From Mesorhizobium sp. B2-8-5 (GTDB lineage Bacteria; Pseudomonadota; Alphaproteobacteria; Rhizobiales; Rhizobiaceae), in the NCBI RefSeq assembly GCF_006440675.2, contig NZ_CP083951.1, positions 2,389,501-2,453,500 on the forward strand: a DNA stretch of 64,000 nt, in the 5' to 3' direction. Every line of letters begins with the position of its first letter. Position 1 is the first letter of the stretch. The position numbers and the translations under genes were made by a program. Of this stretch, positions 42,644-51,901 are shown piece after piece. The notes under the pieces are model-generated. The model had not been told where the DNA came from. It did no database searches and saw only the letters and a program-made list of their open reading frames with translations.

Positions 42644-43807
42644 CAGGGCTATCGCATATGAGTGATTGCATTGATGAGATAGTCGTCGTTCCAGGCGCAT
42701 TTCTTGATGCGATGGCTGATGGGGACTTTGGCAGCATCGGCGGCCTGAAGGATGTTTCTAGCGAGGCGATTGAGAAGGGCTGTGTTGGCGGGAGCATTGT
42801 CCTTGCGGGCCCGGCTGAGATCCTCATCAAGATGGACATCGAGCATCCAATGCAGGCCGTTCTCGATCTGCCAATGAGCTCTAGTGAGGTCGAGCGCCTG
42901 CTGAGGCGACATGAGCGTGGAGGCCATGAACAGGCGCATCAACGGCTTGGCCTGATCGCGTCGGCTGGTGATGCGGATGAAGGCCAGGTGACCAGGCATC
43001 AGCGGCTCGGCCGCCGCCACGATCTCGGCTTGCCGCCATTCGTTGCGGCCGTGGCTGGTCTCGGTCCGCTCGGCAATGGAAGGGGTCGCGTCGGCCAGTT
43101 TCAAGTTGGCACGGCGCAGCCAATGACGCCGGTTGCCCTTCAGCGCAAGCAGGTAATCGCCACCTCTTTGGGTAATGGCCGCAGCCATTCGGGTATGACA
43201 GTGGAGCGCGTCGGCGGTGACCAATCTGCCCGTAAGATCAATGAGTTCGACGACTTTGAGCGCGGCCTCGACTTCGTTCTCACCATCACTCGGCGAGACT
43301 GCCGCCAGGCACAGCCGGGTCTCGGCTGCGAAGGCCGACACCGTCAACGGCGGACTGGCTGCCAAGCCCTTCTCGTAGGCCCGCCGCAAAGCCTTGCCGT
43401 CAAGCGATACCACCTCGGGCGTCTCTCGGCTGGCTCGGGCGAAAGCGGCGGCAAAGGCGGCAAAAGCGCGACCGAAGGCCTCCGGGTCGAGCAGGCGCAG
43501 CAGCCGCGAGAAAGTGTCGTGGCTGGGAGCTGCGTCATAGTCGATCAGCCGCGACAGCGCTTGCTTGCGCTCCTGTGCGAACAAGGCAAATTCCGTCGCA
43601 TTACTGGCACCGCACAGGCTTGCCGCGATCATCATCACGATCAGGTCGCCAAGCCGGTGCGTGGCGTTGGGCGCGCGGGGATCAGGCACCGCGCCAAAGT
43701 AGCTCTCAAGGCAGGAAATGGCAGTCGCTCCTTCGCTCAACTGCCTCTCCAAAGAATCCTTTCTCAGCCTAAACTCAACCCAAAAAACGCCATATGCGAT
43801 TCCCCTG
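42644..43807 (-). mobile_element. ISAs1-family insertion sequence, complete
   Basis: Ends are imperfect inverted repeats: CAGGGCTATCGCATATGAGT at 42644, and CAGGGGAATCGCATATGGCG read inward from 43807. CGGTCTAACC is present directly outside both ends (42634-42643 and 43808-43817), a 10-bp target duplication typical of this family. The length is 1,164 bp with one transposase gene. The intact repeats and duplication suggest a recent insertion. Confidence 0.9.
42649..43752 (-). CDS. ISAs1-family transposase
   Basis: 367 residues from a TTG start at 43752. The frame extends further upstream outside the IS end, so that part is not used. DDE domain landmarks are PEVVSLDGKALRRAYEKG, LVTADALHCHTRMAAAITQR, GGDYLLALKGNR and HWQIENGLHWMLDVHLDEDL (final Glu). 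The N-terminal FGAVPDPRAPNATHRLGDLI is the characteristic ISAs1/H-repeat opening. No lesions are seen, so it is probably active. Confidence 0.9.
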   Translation of the reverse strand: MERQLSEGATAISCLESYFGAVPDPRAPNATHRLGDLIVMMIAASLCGASNATEFALFAQERKQALSRLIDYDAAPSHDTFSRLLRLLDPEAFGRAFAAFAAAFARASRETPEVVSLDGKALRRAYEKGLAASPPLTVSAFAAETRLCLAAVSPSDGENEVEAALKVVELIDLTGRLVTADALHCHTRMAAAITQRGGDYLLALKGNRRHWLRRANLKLADATPSIAERTETSHGRNEWRQAEIVAAAEPLMPGHLAFIRITSRRDQAKPLMRLFMASTLMSPQQALDLTRAHWQIENGLHWMLDVHLDEDLSRARKDNAPANTALLNRLARNILQAADAAKVPISHRIKKCAWNDDYLINAITHMR

Positions 43808-44825
43808 CGGTCTAACCGGGGCGGCTTTTGCGTTTCGAGAGGCGCGAGTGACCTTTGATCCACATGAAGCTGGTGAGGCGGGTGGCAAAGAGTGTGCTGC
43901 ACTGGTAGTCGTGCCCCCTCATAGAGGCCGGTCAGGGAAGTGTCGTGGCACGCTAGTCTAGAACCGGTCACGCGAATCGGCCGCTTTGCGCCTCTTCTCG
44001 GTCGTAGAGGCAAACTTTGCCGCCGTTCATAAGCGAACGTAGCGACCGGGACGACGAATTGCGGCAACTGCCGCATACCAGTCTCTTGGAACGATGGCCA
44101 GAAAGCCACAGTCCCGTACGTATGACCTAACGTTCAACCATCTCGCGAATTGCCTCGTCACCGCTTACAAGACTCATATGGTGGTGCTGTTCGTCGTCAT
44201 CTTGGCGATTTCCTCAGCGGTATGCGGTGCGGCCGGCGGTGCGAGCAACGTCTTGCCCTTTAGGGCGTTGCCGGACGCTGTTCAAACTTGCCACCAGCCT
44301 GAAGTTGAGACTTGATCATGCGCGGGGGAAAAATGGGTGTCGAACTGTCGCGCCGCGAAGCTACGAACGTCCCGCATCGCATCGATCAACGTGGCCGCTT
44401 TAGCCAAGGAAATTCGCGATGCGATCAACAAGGCGAGGCCGATCGCGCTCGATGTCAATTTTGATGGCATCAGTTGGGCGGCGCGTTAATGTCGGTGCCG
44501 GTCGTCCGGGCAAAGGCCATGACGGAGCCGAGCGCCAGGCGCGCGATGTGCCGGGCATCGCCGCGAAGGCGCTTGATGCGTCGGAGTCGCCACACATTGG
44601 GCAGGCGATATGTGCCGATGCCTGCGATCTCGACTTCTGTAAAAGGGCAACGTGCCAGCATTTCGCGCCTCGCTAGATGCGTGCGCGACATGATGCATAG
44701 GTCACGACTTATTCGCAAGGTCACGGACAAGGCGTCCAGCCCTTCCGCTGCTCCGGCGTCAAGGCAAGACACTGCAGGCCCGCGCATCATTAGCTTTTCC
44801 TTCACATATGCGAGCCTACTAATAC
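43808..44825. other. Stretch with only doubtful small frames
   Basis: A 73-codon frame at 44094-44315 (MARKPQSRTYDLTFNHLANC; one hydrophobic stretch VVLFVVILAISSAVCGAAGG) may encode a small membrane protein, but has no good ribosome site. Around 44337-44489 a plus-strand reading ending AINKARPIALDVNFDGISWA looks like a protein end without a start. The rest looks non-coding up to the TadG-like gene. Confidence 0.35.
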
Positions 44826-46049
44826 ATGATGGTAACCAAAGCGCGCATTTGGGACTCAATGCGGAAAATCCGCCGTGAGGCGGGCGGGAACGTCGCCACC
44901 ATATTCGCGCTCACCTTGCCGATCGTCGTCGGCGGCGCAGGGCTAGGCGTCGAGACGTCCTATTGGTACTATTCAAGCCTAAAGCTGCAGGCGATCGCAG
45001 ACGCAGCGGCCTATGCCGGCGCCCTTGAGAAGGTCGCAGGATCGAACACGCAGACGATCACGGCAGCGGCGGTCCAGGCGGCTTCCGACAATGGCCTCGG
45101 CACGGGCACCATCGTCGTGAATATCCCGCCGAAATCGGGTGCGAACACCGCCAAGAACGCAGTCGAGGTGATGGTCAGCCAGAACCTCGACCGGATATTC
45201 ACCTCGATCTTCACCCGGGGCAAAGTACCCGAGCAGGCGAGGTCAGTTGCACTGATCAAGAGCTCGTCAAAGGCTTGTGTGCTGGCGCTGAATGCGACCG
45301 CCTCGAAGGCGGCGCTGTTCTCGGGAAACAGCAGCCTCAAGCTCACCGGCTGTTCGATCATGGCCGACTCGGACGCTTCAGACGCGATCAAGCTTCAGGG
45401 ATCGGCGGCATTGCAGGCCGACTGCCTGATGTCGACCGGCGGCGTCTCGCTGAGCAATCCAGTGACTACGATCTGCCCGGCTCCGGTTACTCAAGCACTG
45501 CCCGCGCCCGATCCGTATGCCGGCCTGCCGACACCAGCAGCCTCAGGGCAATGCCTGAGCGATAGCGCGCCGACGCTCAGCCCAGGGACTTACTGCAGCG
45601 GAATGAGCCCCAAGGGCAATGTCACGCTTTCTCCAGGTGTCTATGTCGTCCAGGGCAACCTGAAGATCAACGGCAACACGACCGTCTCGGGCAGCGGAGT
45701 GACTATCTTCATGGAGGGTAGTTCGACGGTGACCATCAACGGCAACGCCACAGTCACGCTGAGCGCGCCAACGTCGGGGACGTATTCGGGGGTGCTATTT
45801 TATGGCGATAGAACGGGCAATTCGGCATCGAGCAACTTCAACGGGAACGCTGCCTCCCTGTTGACCGGCGCGATTTATTTCCCTCGCCAGCAGGTCAACT
45901 ATCTCGGCAATTTCTCGGGAAAGAACGGCTGCACCCAAGTCGTTGCCGACACCATTCAGTGGTCAGGCAACACGTCCATAAACCAGAATTGCTCCAGCCT
46001 TGGGATGAAGGACATTCCGGCTGCGCAGTCCGTTGCGGTTGTCGAGTAG
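44826..46049 (+). CDS. TadG-like pilus-assembly/surface protein
   Basis: 407 residues. After a short basic lead, REAGGNVATIFALTLPIVVG, GAGLGVETSYWYYSSLKLQA, IADAAAYAGAL is the conserved N-terminal TadE/TadG-type helix and following segment. The long remainder is beta-rich with Asn/Ser/Thr/Gly repeats (GNVTLSPGVYVVQGNLKING, NTTVSGSGVTIFMEGSSTVT, INGNATVTL) resembling a polar beta-helix. Two Cys pairs are spaced as if for disulphides. Typical TadG proteins lie in a tad operon. None is here, so it is an orphan, probably anchored in the inner membrane and exposed to the periplasm. Confidence 0.82.
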   Translation: MMVTKARIWDSMRKIRREAGGNVATIFALTLPIVVGGAGLGVETSYWYYSSLKLQAIADAAAYAGALEKVAGSNTQTITAAAVQAASDNGLGTGTIVVNIPPKSGANTAKNAVEVMVSQNLDRIFTSIFTRGKVPEQARSVALIKSSSKACVLALNATASKAALFSGNSSLKLTGCSIMADSDASDAIKLQGSAALQADCLMSTGGVSLSNPVTTICPAPVTQALPAPDPYAGLPTPAASGQCLSDSAPTLSPGTYCSGMSPKGNVTLSPGVYVVQGNLKINGNTTVSGSGVTIFMEGSSTVTINGNATVTLSAPTSGTYSGVLFYGDRTGNSASSNFNGNAASLLTGAIYFPRQQVNYLGNFSGKNGCTQVVADTIQWSGNTSINQNCSSLGMKDIPAAQSVAVVE

Positions 46050-46142
46050 GGAAGCGGGATCAGCAGCAAGGATCTTGGGATCACGGTCAAGCTGTCCGCG
46101 GTCAGGCTGGTCACTTCGCATCCCGCCGAAGCGAACGAAAGC

Positions 46143-46292
46143 CTAGTGTAGCACCAACGCGCCGACGACGGCGATCGCGGCGATGAGGGCGAGCATGATG
46201 GCGGCAAGTCGAATGCGCTTGACCCATATCTGCCGAGGCCGTCGCGCTATAGCTGCGGCATCATAGGCGCTGTAGAGGCGTCGGCCATCCAC
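46143..46292 (-). CDS. Small single-pass membrane protein
   Basis: About 49 residues if started at GTG 46292: VDGRRLYSAYDAAAIARRPR, QIWVKRIRLAAIMLALIAAI, AVVGALVLH. A basic segment precedes one hydrophobic C-terminal helix (tail-anchor layout). A GCTTCGGA sequence lies upstream. The longer frame to 46373 has an Arg-rich unstructured lead. Function unknown. Confidence 0.4.
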   Translation of the reverse strand: MDGRRLYSAYDAAAIARRPRQIWVKRIRLAAIMLALIAAIAVVGALVLH

Positions 46293-46417
46293 TCCGAAGC
46301 GGTCGGCGGTTCGGATAGACCTTCTTTGGCTTCTGTCGTGCCTTGAGCATTGAGGGCCCCTCCAGCCCGGCACGGTACATTAGCACATGCTTGTTCTCAA
46401 TTGGCAGGAGGAGCAAA

Positions 46418-46519
46418 ATGCGGTCTGCGTACGAGGAGCTTTTGAGGGAGAGTTCCATGCTTGCCGAATTCGCCTTCAACCGGATCGCCGCTGACCCGAA
46501 AATCTGTCAGGAGAGATAG
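46418..46519 (+). CDS. 33-residue peptide with a strong ribosome site
   Basis: MRSAYEELLRESSMLAEFAF, NRIAADPKICQER. GGCAGGAGGAGCAAA ends directly at the ATG, one of the best Shine-Dalgarno sequences in the accessory region. The peptide is amphipathic and helical with a single Cys near the end. It is too short for routine gene calling. No family known. Confidence 0.5.
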   Translation: MRSAYEELLRESSMLAEFAFNRIAADPKICQER

Positions 46520-47197
46520 ACAGAATCGTCCGTTTTCTGCCCATGTGTTAGACCGGACAGTCTTCTTACGGCCCCAGTCCAGTCATCTCGAACATTCATT
46601 GGGAGGCCGGTCCCTGGAGGCTAGCGGAGACGATTGGTGAAGCTGGAATGCGGCGATAACGCGGTACGCATTCGGTTTGGCAGTCGTTCATAAACCAGGA
46701 ATCGGTGGCGACTTCCGGGTATCTGCGCCATCTCGGAGTCCACGGCCACGGTCAAAAGTCGACGACCAGCGAATGTCGGTTTCAGTGGCTTGGCGTCCGT
46801 GATTTGAACCTACGATTTTGCCAACAAGGCTGAAAACGGAGAGCAATCGATCAGGCTAGCGGATTTCCGAATAACACGCCTTACTATCCCTTTCTGCGAC
46901 CGATCGATCTGACGTCTATCCCGGCTCCAGCACGAGCATATCTTGCGAGGCATGGACCAAGATCATGATCTCGGCAGGATTGAAGAAGGCCACGCATCCT
47001 CTGGACTGCTATTTTCCGCAGGAGCACAACTGGCGCTATTCCTGACCCATAGCGAGCGCTACCCGCAGTGGTTGTGAAATCGCACAAACGGGTCTTGCGC
47101 CAAGTGCCTGACAGAGCGATTCTGCGCCTTGCAAGCGCTCTCGCGCGCCAAGCGGCCCGCGAAGATCACGAGGGTGAACAGGCCGACAAGATACATC
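46520..47197. other. Intergenic stretch before the recombinase
   Basis: No gene recognised on either strand. GTGATTTGAACCTACGATTT near 46800 faintly resembles a tRNA T-arm but cannot be folded into a tRNA. The end of this stretch (47130-47197) is open in the recombinase frame, but the catalytic domain starts at the ATG at 47198. Confidence 0.4.
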
Positions 47198-48826
47198 ATG
47201 AATCGAACCGCGATCTACGCACGCTTCTCAACCGATCTTCAGAATGAGCGATCGATAGACGACCAACTCGCGCTATGCCGGACGTATGCCGAGCGTGAGG
47301 GGTTGAACGTTGTCGCAACGTTCGAAGACCGAGCTCGCTCCGGCGGCTCCGTCATGGGCCGTGACGGTTTGTTACAACTGATGGACAAAGCTCGTGAGCA
47401 CGAATTTGATGTGCTCGTCGTGGAGGCACTTGATCGCCTTTCTCGCGACATGGAAGACCTTGCGGGCATTCACAAGCGCCTTTCATTTCTTGGCATCGAA
47501 ATTCGTGCTGTCCACGAGGGCGTGGTGAACACGGTCTTGGTCGGGCTTCGCGGTCTCGTTGGGCAACTCTATCGAGAGGACATCGCTCACAAGGTTCGGA
47601 GAGGCCAAGCGGGCCGAATCAGCAAGGGACTCCATGCCGGTGGATTGACTTACGGCTACTCGTACGTGCTGGGCGACCCTGGAAAGCGCCTTATCATGGA
47701 GGAGGAAGCGGATATCGTGCGGCGTGTTTTCAAGGAGTACGTCGACGGACAGACACCGCGTGATATCGCCCACAATCTAAATAGAGACCGCATACCGCCG
47801 CCTCGTGGGCGAGCCTGGAATGCCTCTACTATCAATGGAAATGGGCAGAGAGGGACGGGGCTCCTTCACAATGAGCTTTATGCAGGCCGCTTGATCTGGA
47901 ACAGGGTCAGGATGATCAAGGATCCTGATACAGGGAAACGTGTCTCGCGTCCGAATCCCAAAGGTGAATGGCGGATAGTTGAAGTTCCCGATCTTGCCAT
48001 TGTTTCGCCCGACCTGTTCGACGCAGCACACGCGCGGAAGAAGGCGCGCGCAATCACCCATCCAAGCCATCAGCGCCGACCACGGCATATGTTGGCGGGG
48101 CTTCTGAGGTGCGGTGCCTGTGGTGCGGGAATGTCGTCAAAAGGCATGGACAATTCCAAGCGCGTTCGTATCCGCTGTTCCGCTGCGACAGAAAGCGGAA
48201 CATGCGCTGATCCTAAGACCTTTTATTTGGATACCGTCGAAGCTGCAGTTCTGAACGGGCTTACCACCGAGCTGCGCCACCCTGAAGTGATTGCCCAGTA
48301 CGTCCAGACGTACCACGAAGAACGGAAGCGCTTGGCAGCCGACACCGATGCCAGGCGCACTCGTTTGGAGCGACGGCTTGGAGAACTATCTCGGGAGATC
48401 GAGCGGCTGGTCAACGCTATTGCCAAGGGCCACGGCGACCCAGCCGTACTGGGACCGCAATCAACAATGCTGCATGAAGAGCGTAAGTCCATTTTGGCAG
48501 AGTTGGATCAGGTGCCCACCGCGGCCGGAGTGATCGCGCTGCATCCTGCGGTGCTGGCACGCTACGAGGAACAACTGAACCAGCTTCAGGCAGGGCTTGC
48601 CAAGGGCATTGCTAGCGGTGATTCCGAATCTGCAGAGGCGATGCGGGACCTGATCGAGACCGTCACGGTGTTTCGAGATCCGTCGAGGATCGGCGGGGTT
48701 GAAGTCGAAATCGCTGGGCGGCTAACGGCCCTCTTGGGCGAGGGTGCCTTCCCCCACGGTGTCAAAGGAGTGGGGGGAATGGTGGTAGCGGGAGAGGGAC
48801 TTGAACCCCCGACCCCAGGATTATGA
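47198..48826 (+). CDS. Large serine recombinase (site-specific integrase)
   Basis: 542 residues. The resolvase domain (MNRTAIYARFSTDLQNERSI; catalytic Ser10 in YARFS; VLVVEALDRLSRDMEDLAGI) is followed by a recombinase domain (GLTYGYSYVLGDPGKRLIME), a zinc ribbon (LLRCGACGAGM ... IRCSAATESGTCAD) and a coiled-coil end. The last residues, VAGEGLEPPTPGL, are encoded by the antisense strand of tRNA-Met, the usual outcome when such an element integrates in that tRNA and reconstitutes its 3' part. It is intact and probably functional, and marks the right boundary of an integrated element. Confidence 0.93.
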   Translation: MNRTAIYARFSTDLQNERSIDDQLALCRTYAEREGLNVVATFEDRARSGGSVMGRDGLLQLMDKAREHEFDVLVVEALDRLSRDMEDLAGIHKRLSFLGIEIRAVHEGVVNTVLVGLRGLVGQLYREDIAHKVRRGQAGRISKGLHAGGLTYGYSYVLGDPGKRLIMEEEADIVRRVFKEYVDGQTPRDIAHNLNRDRIPPPRGRAWNASTINGNGQRGTGLLHNELYAGRLIWNRVRMIKDPDTGKRVSRPNPKGEWRIVEVPDLAIVSPDLFDAAHARKKARAITHPSHQRRPRHMLAGLLRCGACGAGMSSKGMDNSKRVRIRCSAATESGTCADPKTFYLDTVEAAVLNGLTTELRHPEVIAQYVQTYHEERKRLAADTDARRTRLERRLGELSREIERLVNAIAKGHGDPAVLGPQSTMLHEERKSILAELDQVPTAAGVIALHPAVLARYEEQLNQLQAGLAKGIASGDSESAEAMRDLIETVTVFRDPSRIGGVEVEIAGRLTALLGEGAFPHGVKGVGGMVVAGEGLEPPTPGL

Positions 48827-48859
48827 TTCCCGTGCTCTAACCAACTGAGCTACCCCGCC
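48783..48859 (-). tRNA. tRNA-Met (CAT)
   Basis: 77 bases including an encoded CCA. The reverse strand reads GGCGGGGTAGCTCAGTTGGT, a D-arm, an anticodon stem CGGGA/TCCTG around loop ATCATAA (anticodon CAT), then a TTCAAGT T-loop and TACCA end. The D-arm and T-arm fold normally. Loop position 32 is A, where a pyrimidine is usual. The 3' half overlaps the last codons of the serine recombinase on the other strand, consistent with this tRNA being the attachment site. Confidence 0.93.
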
Positions 48860-49111
48860 AGGGTGGCAAATGGCCCGAAAAACCGTCCTGGATGGATGGG
48901 TGTTTCAAGGCGTTCGCCAAGGTCGCGCGGATATAAGGTTGGGAGGGTGAGCGTGTCAAGCTTCGAAGCGGCCGACATGCCGGCATAATCCGGCCGGCAT
49001 AATCTCATCCCAGAAAAGCTTTGCCGGACAGATACTCAAGGCATGTCCCGGGGTTGAGTTCGGCGGGGCACGTCGCTATGTCTCGGCCATGAAATTCTAG
49101 AGTTTGAGCGA

Positions 49112-50077
49112 ATGAAGCCGCGCATCGCCGTCCTCGGTTGCGGATACTGGGGCAGCAACCATATCCGCACCCTCAAGGCGCTTGGCGCGCTCCATGCCGT
49201 TTCCGACGTCAACCGCGCCCGCGCCGAAGGTTTCGCCAGCGAGCAGGACTGCCTGGCGATCGAGCCGGACAGACTGTTCGAGCGAACGGATATCGACGCC
49301 ATCGTCATGGCGTTGCCGCCGCAATTCCATGCCGACACCGCGGTGCGCGCGGTCGAAAGCGGCAAGGACGTGCTGGTGGAAAAGCCGATCGCGCTGACGG
49401 TCACGGATGCAGAGCGCGCGGTGAAGGCGGCCAAAGACAATGGCCGCGTGTTCATGGTCGGCCATGTGCTGCGCTTCCATCCGGCTTTCGAGACACTGAA
49501 GGCGCTGATCGACAATGGCGAGCTCGGCGAAGTGCGCTATATCCACTCGCACCGGCTCGGCCTCGGCAAGTTCCATACTGAAAACGATGCGTTGTGGGAC
49601 CTTGCGCCCCACGATTTGTCGATGATCCTCGCCATCACCGGCACCGAGCCGATCGAGGTGAGGGGCGAGGGGGCGGCGCTGCTCGACAATCTCAGCGACT
49701 TCGCCCATTTGCACATGCGCTTCCCGAACGGCCTGCGCAGCCATCTCTTCGCCTCGCGCCTCAATCCCTATCGCGAGCGGCGGCTGACGGTCGTCGGCAC
49801 CAAGGCGATGGCGGTGTTCGACGACGTCGAGCCCTGGGAGCGCAAACTTGCCGTCTACCGACACGCGGTCTGGCAGGACAGCGGCCAGTGGGCCTTCACC
49901 GCCAATGAGCCTGCCTACGTGCCGGTTGGCGAGGGCATGCCGCTGACGCGCGAGCTTGCCCATTTCATGCAGTGCATCGAGACTCGCGCCGAGCCGCGCA
50001 CCGATGGCGAGGAAGCGATCAGAGTGCTGCGCATCCTGACCGCCGGCACGGTGATCCACACCGGTTCGTCCGCCTGA
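49112..50077 (+). CDS. Gfo/Idh/MocA-family oxidoreductase
   Basis: 321 residues. The N-terminal Rossmann motif GCGYWGSNHIRTL is followed by LPPQFHADTAVRAVESGKDV, LVEKPIALT (conserved EKP with the catalytic Lys) and HVLRFHPAF. The C-terminal domain has the DLAPHDLSM active-site stretch. GxGYWGxNxxR and EKPIALT resemble WlbA/WbpB-type nucleotide-sugar 3-dehydrogenases, so a role in surface polysaccharide synthesis is possible. Neighbours give no pathway. It is the first core gene after the tRNA. Confidence 0.88.
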   Translation: MKPRIAVLGCGYWGSNHIRTLKALGALHAVSDVNRARAEGFASEQDCLAIEPDRLFERTDIDAIVMALPPQFHADTAVRAVESGKDVLVEKPIALTVTDAERAVKAAKDNGRVFMVGHVLRFHPAFETLKALIDNGELGEVRYIHSHRLGLGKFHTENDALWDLAPHDLSMILAITGTEPIEVRGEGAALLDNLSDFAHLHMRFPNGLRSHLFASRLNPYRERRLTVVGTKAMAVFDDVEPWERKLAVYRHAVWQDSGQWAFTANEPAYVPVGEGMPLTRELAHFMQCIETRAEPRTDGEEAIRVLRILTAGTVIHTGSSA

Positions 50078-50112
50078 AGCGTCCGGAAACGGCGGCGATA
50101 AGACTAAGAAAC

Positions 50113-51303
50113 TTATTCGGCTGGGATCTGCGCGGGCCTTGCGGCAAGCCTGGACAACATAGCCTCGGCTTCCGCGCCTCGTTCCGAGCGCTCGATGAAG
50201 CCGCCGCCGAGCACCCGCGCCTCGTTGCCGTCGTCGGAATAGAGCACGCAGGCCTGGCCAGGCGCGATGCCGGACTCGCCGTCGGCCAGTTCGACGGAGG
50301 TCACGCCGTCGCGGTGACGCAGCACGGCCGGACGCGGCGGCCTGGTCGAGCGAACCTTGGCGAAAAGCTCGATCCCGCCGGCCGGAACGTCCGACAGCGG
50401 TCCATCGCCCAGCCAGTTCATGTTGCGCAGATAGATCTTGTGCGTCTCCAGCGCCTCGCGCGGGCCGACGATGACGCGCGCCCGGTCGGCGTCGAGATGG
50501 ACGACATAAAGCGGCTCGCCGGACGCGATGCCGATGCCGCGACGCTGTCCGATCGTGTAGCGCAGAATGCCTTCGTGGCGGCCGAGCACGCGGCCGTCGA
50601 TATGCACGATGTCGCCCGGATTGGCGGCGGCCGGCTTCAGCTTGGCGATGATGTCGGAATACTTGCCCTGCGGCACGAAGCAGATGTCCTGGCTGTCCTG
50701 CTTGGCGGCGACAGTTAGGCCCATCTCCTCGGCAATGGCGCGGACCTGCGGCTTCGACAGGCCGCCGAGCGGGAAGCGCAGATAATCGATCTGCGCCTGC
50801 GTGGTGGCGAACAGGAAATAACTCTGGTCGCGGTCGGCGTCGACCGGACGGTAGAGCGCGCGATGCGCGCCGTTGGCGCGCGAACGGATATAGTGGCCAG
50901 TGGCCAAGGCGTCGGCGCCGAGATCCTGGGCGGTGGCCAGAAGATCGGCGAACTTCACCGTCTGGTTGCAGGCCACGCAAGGGATCGGCGTCTCGCCGGC
51001 GACATAGCTCTCGGCAAACGGATCGATGACCGCCTTGCGGAAACGCTCCTCATAGTCGAGCACGTAATGCGGGATGCCAAGCGTCTCGGAAACGCGGCGG
51101 GCATCGTCGATGTCCTGGCCGGCGCAGCACGAACCGGCACGGTGCGTGGCCGCGCCGTGGTCGTAAAGCTGCAGCGTCACGCCGACGACGTCATAGCCTT
51201 CGCGCTTCAGAATGCCTGCGACGACAGACGAATCGACGCCGCCCGACATCGCGACGACGACGCGGGTTTCTTCGGGGCGGCGGGGAAGATCGAGGCTGTT
51301 CAT
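50113..51303 (-). CDS. mnmA: tRNA-specific 2-thiouridylase MnmA
   Basis: 396 residues, slightly longer than the usual 360-370 because of an N-terminal and C-terminal extension. The PP-loop [17 protein letters not shown] (about residues 16-32), the nucleophile-bearing [12 protein letters not shown] (Cys) and the second Cys in [11 protein letters not shown] are present, with the tRNA-binding [10 protein letters not shown]. It makes s2U34 in Lys, Glu and Gln tRNAs with ATP and a persulphide donor. It converges with the oxidoreductase gene. Confidence 0.95.
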   Translation of the reverse strand: MNSLDLPRRPEETRVVVAMSGGVDSSVVAGILKREGYDVVGVTLQLYDHGAATHRAGSCCAGQDIDDARRVSETLGIPHYVLDYEERFRKAVIDPFAESYVAGETPIPCVACNQTVKFADLLATAQDLGADALATGHYIRSRANGAHRALYRPVDADRDQSYFLFATTQAQIDYLRFPLGGLSKPQVRAIAEEMGLTVAAKQDSQDICFVPQGKYSDIIAKLKPAAANPGDIVHIDGRVLGRHEGILRYTIGQRRGIGIASGEPLYVVHLDADRARVIVGPREALETHKIYLRNMNWLGDGPLSDVPAGGIELFAKVRSTRPPRPAVLRHRDGVTSVELADGESGIAPGQACVLYSDDGNEARVLGGGFIERSERGAEAEAMLSRLAARPAQIPAE

Positions 51304-51557
51304 GGTGCTTTCACTGTGCGGCGCTCAATGCCAATGGCCGGAATATAGGTCAAGCCCCACGTGTGCGCCAGCTTGCGGCGCAAGACGAGCCTACCGGCAA
51401 AACCAAGGCCTGGAGGCCGGTGTTTCAAATTCTAAACGAAATCCTAACCAGGCGTTCATGATCCTTACCTAGTGATTAGGGTTCGCTTAGGCAATTTTTA
51501 AAGCTGTGGCGGTACTGTGGCGGGGATTGGGTCTTTGAGTTTTTAGTAGAGAGTACG

Positions 51558-51833
51558 ATGACCGATCTGGTTAGACCTAGAGTCAAGTATGTTATTGGGC
51601 CTGACGGCAGCCCTCTTACGATTGCAGATCTGCCGCCGACGAACACTCGGCGCTGGGTTATCCGGCGCAAGGCGGAAGTGGTCGCCGCGGTACGCGGCGG
51701 CCTGCTCAGCCTTGAGGAAGCCTGCCAGCGCTACAAGCTCACAACCGAAGAATTTCTCTCCTGGCAGGCATCGATCGACGAATACGGCCTTGCCGGGCTG
51801 CGCACCACGCGGATCCAGCAATACCGCCACTAG
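51558..51833 (+). CDS. sciP: SciP (DUF1153), small CtrA inhibitory protein
   Basis: 91 residues. MTDLVRPRVKYVIGPDGSPL, TIADLPPTNTRRWVIRRKAE, VVAAVRGGLLSLEEACQRYK and LTTEEFLSWQASIDEYGLAG match the SciP helix-turn-helix family of alphaproteobacteria. In Caulobacter SciP binds CtrA and blocks its recruitment of RNA polymerase. It is 2.4 kb from ctrA, a frequent neighbourhood. A 13-bp stem terminator follows. The strong conservation gives high confidence; regulatory detail is extrapolated. Confidence 0.93.
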   Translation: MTDLVRPRVKYVIGPDGSPLTIADLPPTNTRRWVIRRKAEVVAAVRGGLLSLEEACQRYKLTTEEFLSWQASIDEYGLAGLRTTRIQQYRH

Positions 51834-51850
51834 GCCAGACAGCTATTAAA

Positions 51851-51886
51851 CGTAAGGGCGCGGAACACCGCGCCCTTACGCTTTTT
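51851..51886 (+). terminator. Intrinsic terminator after sciP
   Basis: CGTAAGGGCGCGG and CCGCGCCCTTACG form a perfect 13-bp stem around AACA and are followed by CTTTTTG. It ends the sciP transcript and may also serve the convergent oxidoreductase gene. Confidence 0.93.
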
Positions 51887-51901
51887 GAAGCGGCCTTCCA
51901 C

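Noticed and set aside
43752..44109. Extension of the ISAs1 transposase to the ATG at 44109
   Set aside because: The extension lies outside the inverted repeat and target duplication of the insertion sequence.
46790..46830. A tRNA fragment as the second attachment site
   Set aside because: The similarity is limited to a few T-arm-like bases and does not match the tRNA-Met 3' half.
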